Shown: one piece after another, positions 1 to 5,953 of the stretch | Layout: every line of letters starts with the position of its first letter | How positions within the stretch are numbered: position 1 is the stretch's first letter | Source: Piscirickettsiaceae bacterium | GTDB lineage: Bacteria > Pseudomonadota > Gammaproteobacteria > Nitrosococcales > Methylophagaceae | Assembly (NCBI GenBank): GCA_018646825.1 | Contig: JABGUA010000065.1 | Location: 1 to 8,721, forward strand | Direction: 5' to 3' | DNA: 8,721 bases | Notes under the pieces: generated by a model | What the model was told of the DNA's origin: nothing | Databases searched by the model: none | The model's input: only the letters and a program-made list of their open reading frames with translations | Position numbers and translations under genes: made by a program

Positions 1-31
1 CATCGGTTCTTTTTGTAAGAATGACCCAATG

Positions 32-54
32 CAAGTATCCACATAGATTACTTG
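32..54 (-). promoter_or_regulatory. boxC-like stem in the rrn leader
   Basis: On the minus strand CAAGTA (54-49) and TACTTG (37-32) form a perfect 6-bp stem around a loop containing ATGTGG. E. coli has TGTGTGG and Pseudomonas has a CAAGC...GTGTGG...GCTTG arrangement at the same place after boxA, as far as I recall them. Role in the antitermination or processing complex is by analogy. Confidence 0.55.
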
Positions 55-62
55 ATATTATT

Positions 63-75
63 TTTTTAAAGAGCG
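63..75 (-). promoter_or_regulatory. boxA antitermination element
   Basis: The minus strand reads CGCTCTTTAAAAA. Its core GCTCTTTAA is identical to the core of the gammaproteobacterial rrn boxA (TGCTCTTTAACAA in E. coli), which in RNA binds NusB-NusE and loads the rRNA antitermination complex. The 3' end differs, being a plain A run instead of ACAA. Position between a boxB-like hairpin and a boxC-like stem supports the call. Confidence 0.75.
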
Positions 76-105
76 CTTTGTCGCAACGTCATGTCTGCTA
101 CAAAG
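76..105 (-). promoter_or_regulatory. boxB-like leader hairpin
   Basis: Positions 76-85 and 96-105 form 10-base inverted arms with a single mismatch (82/99) around a 10-base loop. On the minus-strand RNA the arms read CTTTGTAGCA and TGCGACAAAG. The hairpin lies just after the expected transcription start and one base before boxA, the place of boxB in rrn leaders. It is followed by an A run rather than a U run, so it is not an intrinsic terminator for this strand. Confidence 0.55.
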
Positions 106-113
106 AAGCGAGA

Positions 114-141
114 ATTATACAGCCTCTCACTGGACTGTCAA
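114..141 (-). promoter_or_regulatory. rrn P1-type sigma-70 promoter
   Basis: On the minus strand a perfect TTGACA (-35, positions 141-136) is separated by 16 bp from a perfect TATAAT (-10, positions 119-114). A 16-bp spacer is typical of rRNA promoters. The promoter starts 54 bp past the tyrS stop and points away from it, toward boxA and the left edge. It is the strongest promoter match in the window and fits a stable-RNA operon. The discriminator (TCTCGC) is only partly G+C-rich, so stringent control cannot be judged from sequence. Confidence 0.85.
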
Positions 142-163
142 TCTGTTATTACAATATTATGAC
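142..163 (-). promoter_or_regulatory. Putative UP element of the rrn promoter
   Basis: The roughly 22 bp immediately upstream of the -35 box are strongly A+T-rich (read on the minus strand: CATAATATTGTAATAACAG). This is where RNA polymerase alpha-subunit contacts (UP elements) sit in strong rRNA promoters. The assignment rests on position and composition only, because A+T richness is common in this genome. No clear Fis site was recognised further upstream. Confidence 0.4.
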
Positions 164-194
164 AGTTAATTTGTTTGTCGATCTTGTCAGGTTT

Positions 195-1394
195 TTAAGC
201 AACTGAAACCTTTGCATATTTCCGCTTTCCCACTTGGAAAATATGTTGCTCACCTTTCAGAATGATTAGACTTTTATCGTCTATTTTCTGACTATCTATT
301 TTAACAGCACCTTGTTTGAGCATTCTCATGGCATCAGAAGTACTGCTTGTCAGTCCGGCATCCTTCAATACATTGGCAATAGGAATCCCATCTTTATCTG
401 TTGTTAATGTTATTTCAGGAATATCTTCTGGCATTTCGCCTTTTTTAAATTGATCCTCAAACCCATCACGCGCTTGCTGCCCCGTTTCTTTATCGTTAAA
501 ACGTGCCACAATTTCTTGAGCGAAGTCTTTTTTGATTTCGATTGGATTACGGCCGGTAGCTACATCATCACGCCATTGTTGAATTTCTGGCACAGTCCGA
601 AAGCTGAGTAAATCAATATAGCGCCACATAAGATCATCTGAAATTGACATGATTTTGCCGAAGATATCTTTTGGTGAATCATTTATACCTATATAGTTGC
701 CCAAAGATTTCGACATTTTTTGTACGCCATCTAACCCTTCTAAAATTGGCATCGTCAAAATCGACTGCTGGGGTTTACCGTAGGCTTTTTGTAATTCTCG
801 ACCCATTAATAAGTTAAATTTTTGATCTGTACCACCCAATTCAACATCAGCATTTAATTCTACTGAGTCGTAACCTTGTATTAAGGGATAGAGGAATTCA
901 TGAATGGCGATTGGTTGACCACCTTTATATCGCTTATCGAAGTCATCACGTTCTAGCATTCTCGCTACGGTATGGTTGGAGGCTAAGCGAATCATGTCTG
1001 CTGACGACATCGCGTTCATCCAATGTGAATTGAAAACAACGGTTGTTTTTTCTGGATCAAGAATTTTGAAGACTTGCTCTTGATACGATTTGGCATTTTC
1101 TTGTACTTGTTCTGGTGTTAATGGTTTGCGCGTGACGTTTTTCCCTGTTGGATCGCCAATCATGCCCGTAAAATCGCCTATTAAGAATAGAATGTCATGA
1201 CCTAAATCTTGGAACTGTTTTAATTTGTTGAGCAAGACTGTATGCCCTAGATGCAAATCAGGTGCCGTAGGGTCAAAACCCGCTTTAATACGAAGAGGTC
1301 GACCGGTTTCTAGCTTTTCAATTAGTTCTGCTTCAACTAATATCTCTTCTGCTCCTCGACGTATTTCAGCCATCGCTGCTTGCACAGGAACCAT
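195..1394 (-). CDS. tyrS: Tyrosyl-tRNA synthetase (TyrZ-type class I enzyme)
   Basis: Cytoplasmic enzyme that activates tyrosine with ATP and charges tRNA-Tyr. Residue numbers are for the 399-aa protein from ATG 1394. The class I HIGH-type motif is HLGH (48-51) in DPTAPDLHLGH, and KMSKS is at 226-230. The tyrosine-site segments YPLIQGYD (169-176) and GGTDQ (187-191) are intact. A C-terminal S4 RNA-binding domain covers about 336-399. The protein closely resembles the P. aeruginosa TyrZ form (about 399 aa) rather than the longer E. coli TyrS. The in-frame TTG at 1406 is rejected as start because the Shine-Dalgarno GGAG (1401-1404) lies inside that extension, 6 nt before ATG 1394. It is transcribed divergently from the M23 gene, and its 3' end runs into the rrn promoter region without a visible terminator. 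Confidence 0.96.
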   Translation of the reverse strand: MVPVQAAMAEIRRGAEEILVEAELIEKLETGRPLRIKAGFDPTAPDLHLGHTVLLNKLKQFQDLGHDILFLIGDFTGMIGDPTGKNVTRKPLTPEQVQENAKSYQEQVFKILDPEKTTVVFNSHWMNAMSSADMIRLASNHTVARMLERDDFDKRYKGGQPIAIHEFLYPLIQGYDSVELNADVELGGTDQKFNLLMGRELQKAYGKPQQSILTMPILEGLDGVQKMSKSLGNYIGINDSPKDIFGKIMSISDDLMWRYIDLLSFRTVPEIQQWRDDVATGRNPIEIKKDFAQEIVARFNDKETGQQARDGFEDQFKKGEMPEDIPEITLTTDKDGIPIANVLKDAGLTSSTSDAMRMLKQGAVKIDSQKIDDKSLIILKGEQHIFQVGKRKYAKVSVA

Positions 1395-1400
1395 ATTTTT

Positions 1401-1404
1401 CTCC
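1401..1404 (-). promoter_or_regulatory. Ribosome binding site of tyrS
   Basis: The minus strand reads TTTGGAGAAAAATATG: GGAG six bases before ATG 1394. It decides the start, because the alternative TTG start at 1406 would put this site inside the coding region. Confidence 0.8.
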
Positions 1405-1427
1405 AAATTTGAAATTCTTTGGCGCGA

Positions 1428-1436
1428 ATAGTATCA
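1428..1436 (-). promoter_or_regulatory. Candidate extended -10 promoter of tyrS
   Basis: The minus strand reads TGATACTAT followed by TCGCGCC, that is an extended -10 (TGn plus TACTAT) with a G+C-rich discriminator, as is common for stringently controlled translation genes. It would give a 5' UTR of about 27 nt. No good -35 is visible at 16-18 bp, so the call rests on the -10 side only. Confidence 0.45.
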
Positions 1437-1520
1437 CACCCGACCTGAATGAAGGCTTCCATTAAGTTAGAAATACTGAGAGAATGTGAAGCTAATTCCG
1501 TACCAACTTTAGAGTTTTTG

Positions 1521-2999
1521 ATGAAGCGAAACCGATTAGTACGTTCCTCTAAGCACAATGCCATTTTTTCAGATTCGGTGAATTACTTCACTCGTTACCG
1601 TTATCTTGCCCACTTCATTATATTAGGCGTTATTGTTTTTTCATCGACTGGCTTTATCGGCTCTAATGATGAAGGTACAGGATCAATGACTTTGCATTCA
1701 AATGTCATTGACTTGCCTGGCTTGCCTGCAACAGAACAAGTTAAAACAAGTTACCGCCCAGAAACTGTTCCGCCTGTTATCAATACAGCGCTTTCTACTG
1801 AAACGGAAACTGCACTACAGCAAGCAGAAGTCACCGCCAGTGAACAAACACACGTTACTGATACACAACAGAATGCACCTGACTTTAATTGGGAAGAAAT
1901 TATTGTTAAAGCCGGTGATAATCTGTCATTGATCTTTCCACGATCCGGACTAACGGCTCGAGATGTTTATAACATCACTCAACTAGAAAAAGATGCCATC
2001 AAACCCTTACTTAATCTTAAACCTGGTCAAACTATCCACCTAGGAACCTTGCCAGGCGAAGAAGATGGTAAATCGCTCGAAGCCTTGAAAATCGTATTAA
2101 ATCCCTTAGAGACTTTTTACGTAGATAAGTTAGAAATGGGGTATGAGGCAAAAATGGTGACACGTGATGTCGACGTAAGACAGCAACAAGTTACTGGCGA
2201 AATTGAAAACTCACTATTTCTCTCCGGTTTAACTGCTGGTTTATCTGACAAAGTCATCATGGAGATGGCGTATATTTTTGGTTGGGATATTGATTTTGCA
2301 CTCGATTTACGTAAAGGCGATCGATTTAAACTCATCTACGATGAGCACTTTCTAGATGATGAAAAAATTGGTGATGGTGAAATTTTAGCTGCTGAATTTA
2401 CCAATAGAGGCAAAACATTCCGTGCGATTCGTTTTACCGATTCAGAGGGCCGTGGCCAATATTATTCTCCCGAAGGTCACAGTATGCGTAAGACTTTTAC
2501 TCGTACACCCGTTCCGTTATCTCGAATCAGCTCACGGTTTAACCCTAATAGGAAACACCCAGTTCTAAAGACAAATCGCCCTCATCGCGGTGTTGATTAC
2601 GCCGCCAAGACAGGCACACCTATTTTGGCAACAGGAGATGGTAAAGTCGCTTTTAAAGGCACTAAAGGTGGTTATGGTCGAACTGTTATTTTGTCCCATG
2701 GCGGTAAATACACAACACTCTATGCTCATATGTCACGTTACAAAAAAGGCATGAGAACTGGGCAACGTGTTAGACAAGGCCAAACCATTGGCTATATAGG
2801 TAGTAGTGGGTTAGCAACAGGCCCCCATTTGCATTATGAGTTTCGCGTTAACGGTGTTCACCGTAACCCTTTGACCGTAGCTTTACCTAAGGCGCAACCC
2901 TTACCTAAAAAGTATCAAACTGATTTTAAAGAACAGGCTACCCCTTTCCTTGCACAATTAGATGCCTTACAAGAAACAAACATTGCTGCAGGCGACTAG
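1521..2999 (+). CDS. Membrane-anchored M23 peptidoglycan endopeptidase (MepM/OapA-like)
   Basis: Predicted zinc D,D-endopeptidase that cuts murein cross-links in the periplasm. Numbering is for 492 aa from ATG 1521. A basic N-terminus precedes one membrane segment (about 29-47, HFIILGVIVFSSTGFIG), then a low-complexity Thr/Gln/Glu-rich linker. A LysM/OapA-like domain spans about 125-175 (VKAGDNLSLIF...LKPGQTIHLG) and is followed by a Csd3-like middle domain. The C-terminal M23 (LytM) domain has all key residues: H355 and D359 in HRGVD, H403 in YAHMS, and H436 and H438 in HLHYE. It should therefore be active, unlike the degenerate NlpD/EnvC activators. In-frame ATG 1449 would give 516 aa but has no ribosome site and overlaps the tyrS promoter region, whereas ATG 1521 has AGAG six bases upstream. 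It is followed 8 nt later by anmK, suggesting co-transcription. Confidence 0.92.
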   Translation: MKRNRLVRSSKHNAIFSDSVNYFTRYRYLAHFIILGVIVFSSTGFIGSNDEGTGSMTLHSNVIDLPGLPATEQVKTSYRPETVPPVINTALSTETETALQQAEVTASEQTHVTDTQQNAPDFNWEEIIVKAGDNLSLIFPRSGLTARDVYNITQLEKDAIKPLLNLKPGQTIHLGTLPGEEDGKSLEALKIVLNPLETFYVDKLEMGYEAKMVTRDVDVRQQQVTGEIENSLFLSGLTAGLSDKVIMEMAYIFGWDIDFALDLRKGDRFKLIYDEHFLDDEKIGDGEILAAEFTNRGKTFRAIRFTDSEGRGQYYSPEGHSMRKTFTRTPVPLSRISSRFNPNRKHPVLKTNRPHRGVDYAAKTGTPILATGDGKVAFKGTKGGYGRTVILSHGGKYTTLYAHMSRYKKGMRTGQRVRQGQTIGYIGSSGLATGPHLHYEFRVNGVHRNPLTVALPKAQPLPKKYQTDFKEQATPFLAQLDALQETNIAAGD

Positions 3000-3007
3000 A
3001 TACTAAA

Positions 3008-4114
3008 ATGGCATATTATCTTGGCATTATGTCTGGAACCAGTTTGGATGGTGTCGATGTAGCATTGGTTGATATCAAGGGCAATAATGATTTTGCGGTT
3101 ATTGCTGCTATCACCCTTCCTTTCCCACCATCTTTGCATGTTTTATTACAACGTTTGATTGTTAAGCAGCACTGTGATTTAAAAGAGTTTGGTACGCTTG
3201 ATGTTGCTTTGGGGCAGTTTATTGCACATGCCGTTGATGATTTACTGTCACGCCAGGGCATCTCGCATAATGATATTAATGCAATTGGAAGTCATGGCCA
3301 TACGGTGTATCACGCACCAGAAGATGAGCTGCCATTTAGCTTGCAAATCGGTAATCCAAGTGTCATTGCAGAACTGTCAGGAATTACGACAGTTGCTGAT
3401 TTTCGACAGCGTGACATTGCTGCTTCAGGTCAAGGAGCACCTCTTGTTCCGGCTTTTCATCAAGCCTTATTTTCAACACCGAAACAGACTCGACTTATCC
3501 TCAATATTGGCGGTATCGCCAATGCAACATTATTAGAGCCCAAGCTGGCCGTGATTGGTTTTGATACCGGTCCAGGTAATGGCTTAATGGATGCTTGGAT
3601 AGAACGTCATCTGGGCCAAGCTTATGATCGGGACGGCGAATGGGCTGCGAGTGGTCAATCAAGCCCAGCTTTATTGCAGCAAATGCTCACTGACTCATAC
3701 TTTAGCAAAGCCATTCCGAAAAGCACTGGTCGTGAATATTTTAATCTGGCTTGGTTGCAGGCCCAACTAGATCAGTTTGCTCAACCTATCGATATTGTCG
3801 ATATCCAAGCTACGCTATTATCTTTAACTGTCACAAGTATTACCGATGCTGTTAAGCAATATGCCAACAATACACAAGGACTTTATGTCTGTGGTGGTGG
3901 TGTTCATAACAAACAATTAATGCAGTTATTAGGCAAGGAACTTCCAGCAGTAACTGTCTGCAGTACGGCTGAACTTGCTATCGATCCCGACTCTGTAGAA
4001 GCCGCAGCATTTGCTTGGCTGGCTTACCGAACTGTCCATCAAAAATCAGGCAATGTACCTTCTGTCACGGGCGCTAACCGGGCTGTGATCTTAGGTGGTA
4101 TTTATTCAGCGTAA
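3008..4114 (+). CDS. anmK: Anhydro-N-acetylmuramic acid kinase
   Basis: Cytoplasmic murein-recycling kinase. It uses ATP to open and phosphorylate 1,6-anhydro-MurNAc, giving MurNAc-6-phosphate. The 368-aa length is normal for the family. The phosphate-binding motif GIMSGTSLDGVDVAL is at residues 6-20, followed by GSHGHTVYH (94-102), DFRQRDIAASGQGAPLVPAF (131-150), NIGGIAN (166-172), GFDTGPGN (184-191) and CGGGVHN near the C-terminus. D186 in FDTGPGN corresponds to the catalytic base known from the Pseudomonas enzyme (Asp182). The start ATG lies 8 nt after the M23 stop. Its own ribosome site is weak, so translation is probably coupled to the upstream gene. The pairing makes sense because cell-wall hydrolysis helps feed the anhydro-muropeptide pool that AnmK salvages. 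Its stop faces the gcvH stop across 4 nt. Confidence 0.96.
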   Translation: MAYYLGIMSGTSLDGVDVALVDIKGNNDFAVIAAITLPFPPSLHVLLQRLIVKQHCDLKEFGTLDVALGQFIAHAVDDLLSRQGISHNDINAIGSHGHTVYHAPEDELPFSLQIGNPSVIAELSGITTVADFRQRDIAASGQGAPLVPAFHQALFSTPKQTRLILNIGGIANATLLEPKLAVIGFDTGPGNGLMDAWIERHLGQAYDRDGEWAASGQSSPALLQQMLTDSYFSKAIPKSTGREYFNLAWLQAQLDQFAQPIDIVDIQATLLSLTVTSITDAVKQYANNTQGLYVCGGGVHNKQLMQLLGKELPAVTVCSTAELAIDPDSVEAAAFAWLAYRTVHQKSGNVPSVTGANRAVILGGIYSA

Positions 4115-4118
4115 TCCG

Positions 4119-4502
4119 TTATTCATCGAGTGATGATTCGTATTCACTTAGTGATAATAACTTTTCAAGGTCAGCTTGGTTCTCTGGCACCATTCTAAAT
4201 AGCCAGCCCTTGCCATAAGCATCTTCATTGATCAGTTCTGGCGTATCTTCCAATGCGGTATTAACTGCGGTAATCTTACCCGAAACTGGCATGTAGATAT
4301 CAGAAGCAGCTTTCACAGATTCAAGTAACATACAGGCTTGCTGCGCAGACATTGTTTGTTCTAACGCGGGTAAATCAGCAAAAACAACATCACCCAGTTG
4401 ATCTTGTGCATGATCTGTAATTCCAATGGTCAGCTCACCACTTTCATCAACCTTGACCCATTCATGAGACGTGGCATATTTTAGTTGTTCTGGGTTTGTC
4501 AT
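4119..4502 (-). CDS. gcvH: Glycine cleavage system H protein (lipoyl carrier)
   Basis: Small lipoylated carrier that shuttles the aminomethyl group between the P, T and L proteins of glycine cleavage. The 127-aa length matches E. coli (129). The lipoylation motif ESVKAASDIY is intact, with K64 as the lipoyl-lysine, and conserved blocks HEWVK, GITDHAQDQLGDVVF and PVSGKI are present. Nothing suggests a degenerate or paralogous (GcvH-like) form. Its ATG overlaps the malQ stop as ATGA (4502-4499), so it is the last gene of the glgC-GH57-malQ unit and probably translationally coupled. Neither gcvT nor gcvP is in the window, which is unusual because gcvH often sits with gcvT or gcvP. A separate promoter inside malQ cannot be excluded. 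Confidence 0.95.
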   Translation of the reverse strand: MTNPEQLKYATSHEWVKVDESGELTIGITDHAQDQLGDVVFADLPALEQTMSAQQACMLLESVKAASDIYMPVSGKITAVNTALEDTPELINEDAYGKGWLFRMVPENQADLEKLLSLSEYESSLDE

Positions 4503-5953
4503 GATTCACTGCGCCCATAAAGTTCGTTTAAATGCCTTAGTCGCTCGCTTGCATCATCCTCTAGCCAAGTCCATTCAAAAGTCCATGTCCAATTGCCTTC
4601 TGTCGTGCCTGGTACATTCATACGGTGCTCGCCATCTAGAGCCAAAATATCTTGCATCGGCAATACTGCCATTTGTGCGACTGATTGCAATGCAATACGA
4701 TTAAATTGCCAGACTATGTCTTCATCACTCTGCCCAAAATAATCAGAAATATGATTTTTAGTTTGGTCATCTACGTCCTGATACCAACCCAAAGTTGTGT
4801 TGTTATCGTGTGTACCCGTATAGGCGACACTATCTTGTTGATGATGATGCGGTAAGTATGGGTTATCAGCGGCACCACCAAAAGCGAACTGTAAAATTTT
4901 CATGCCGGGCATCGCATACTTTTCTCTTAAAGCAGTCACTTCTTCTGTAATAATACCTAGATCTTCTGCCACTAGAGGTAATTCACCAAATACGGACATC
5001 AATTTATCAAACAATGCCTCACCAGGTGCTTTAACCCAGTAACCATCAATCGCTGTTTCGCAGCTGGCAGGAATTTCCCAGCAGGCTTCAAAACCTCTGA
5101 AGTGATCGATTCGGATCAAATCAAAAAGGGCTAATTGTGTCTCTAAACGATGCTGCCACCATAGATAATCTTGTTCTTGGTGTGCAGGCCAATGGTATAA
5201 CGGATTACCCCAACGCTGTCCTGTTTCAGAAAAATAATCTGGTGGAACGCCTGCTACTTTTGCTGATTGGCCATTTTCATCAAGCGTAAATAAGTCGCTA
5301 TCTGCCCAGACATCAGCGCTATCGTGTGCCACGAAAATTGGCATATCACCAAAAAGTAACACACCTTTACTATTCGCATATTCTTTTAGTCCCTGCCATT
5401 GCTGGAAGAATAAAAACTGCTCGAACTTCCGAATTGTCAGTGCATGTTTATGCTCAGCTTTAATAGCTTCTAATGCTGCTTCATCTCTAGTCCTTAATGC
5501 TTCCGGCCAGTCAAACCAAGCTTGGTTCAGTTGTAATTCACGTATTTCACAAAACAGGACATAATCCTCTAGCCAGTTTATTTGCTGTTGGCAAAATGTA
5601 TCGAATTCTGCTTTATCTTGGTCTGATGCTGACACTTTAAATTGGGGATAAGCCGCTTTAATGACACTCTCGACGTCAGATTCTAATGGGTCTATCTTAG
5701 CCCAGTCTTGTGATCGAATATGATCAAGACAAATCAATTGATTATTAGCCGCGTGAGCTGATAAACATTGATAAGGTGAGTGATCACCATGAGTCGGTCC
5801 TAGTGGCAGCATTTGCCAGATAGTCATTCCACTTTGATTTAAAAAGTCAACGAAACGATAGGCATCGGCCCCAATTGTTCCACTTGGTAAACTGGTAATA
5901 TGAAGTAACACTCCGCCTCGGCGGCGATTGAAAACAGCTGCTGGCTGACTCAC
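4499..5953 (-). CDS. malQ: 4-alpha-glucanotransferase (amylomaltase, GH77)
   Basis: Cytoplasmic disproportionating enzyme that moves alpha-1,4-glucan segments between malto-oligosaccharides, releasing glucose and remodelling chains during glycogen turnover. The 484-aa length fits the compact bacterial type, such as the Thermus enzyme, rather than the longer E. coli MalQ. GH77 hallmarks are SLPSGTIG (21-28), HSPYQCLSAHAANN (58-71), GDMPIFVAHDSADVW (202-216), VAGVPPDYFS (233-242) and GQRWGNPLY (245-253). The nucleophile is D283 in RIDHFRGF, the acid/base E330 in AEDLG, and the third carboxylate D383 in GTHDN. The start is GTG, immediately after the GH57 stop TAA, with a strong purine-rich ribosome site upstream (5958-5965). 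It ends in an ATGA overlap with gcvH. Confidence 0.95.
   Translation of the reverse strand: MSQPAAVFNRRRGGVLLHITSLPSGTIGADAYRFVDFLNQSGMTIWQMLPLGPTHGDHSPYQCLSAHAANNQLICLDHIRSQDWAKIDPLESDVESVIKAAYPQFKVSASDQDKAEFDTFCQQQINWLEDYVLFCEIRELQLNQAWFDWPEALRTRDEAALEAIKAEHKHALTIRKFEQFLFFQQWQGLKEYANSKGVLLFGDMPIFVAHDSADVWADSDLFTLDENGQSAKVAGVPPDYFSETGQRWGNPLYHWPAHQEQDYLWWQHRLETQLALFDLIRIDHFRGFEACWEIPASCETAIDGYWVKAPGEALFDKLMSVFGELPLVAEDLGIITEEVTALREKYAMPGMKILQFAFGGAADNPYLPHHHQQDSVAYTGTHDNNTTLGWYQDVDDQTKNHISDYFGQSDEDIVWQFNRIALQSVAQMAVLPMQDILALDGEHRMNVPGTTEGNWTWTFEWTWLEDDASERLRHLNELYGRSES

Larger units (their letters stand above)
1..107 (-). other. 5' leader of an rRNA operon (pre-16S leader, partial)
   Basis: Read on the minus strand, the DNA downstream of a consensus promoter has the order expected of a gammaproteobacterial rrn leader: a boxB-like hairpin (76-105), boxA (63-75), then a stem containing ATGTGG (32-54). 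The segment resembles leaders I know, such as E. coli, where boxA TGCTCTTTAACAA is followed by a GTGTGG boxC. The mature 16S 5' end is not in the window and should lie tens of bases beyond position 1. Placement directly after tyrS matches the tyrS-16S order I recall from Pseudomonas. The transcription start near 107 is inferred from the -10 position. A small stem (7-11 with 17-21) near the edge may be part of the leader fold. No credible protein-coding gene lies here. Confidence 0.75.

Noticed and set aside
61..105. Hairpin next to a T run as an intrinsic terminator of tyrS
   Set aside because: On the tyrS strand the hairpin is followed by A, not U. The T run is on the plus strand and precedes the hairpin, so the order is wrong for either strand.
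21..206. Small 61-aa open frame on the plus strand after tyrS
   Set aside because: It lies over the rrn promoter, boxA and leader signals on the opposite strand, has no ribosome site and its protein has no recognisable features.
1395..1406. Four-residue N-terminal extension of TyrS from TTG 1406
   Set aside because: The extension contains the GGAG ribosome site for ATG 1394, and the 399-aa form matches the family length.
1449..1520. N-terminal extension of the M23 protein from ATG 1449
   Set aside because: No ribosome site precedes it, the added residues place a non-hydrophobic stretch before the signal anchor, and ATG 1521 has a plausible AGAG site. The longer form is not fully excluded.
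3189..3536. 115-aa plus-strand frame inside anmK
   Set aside because: It is an out-of-frame shadow of anmK, whose frame is intact with all family motifs.
4123..4165. Short inverted repeats (TCATC/GATGA, TCAC/GTGA) as a bidirectional terminator for anmK and gcvH
   Set aside because: The stems are only 4-5 bp and A+T-rich, lie inside the gcvH coding sequence and lack a proper U tract.
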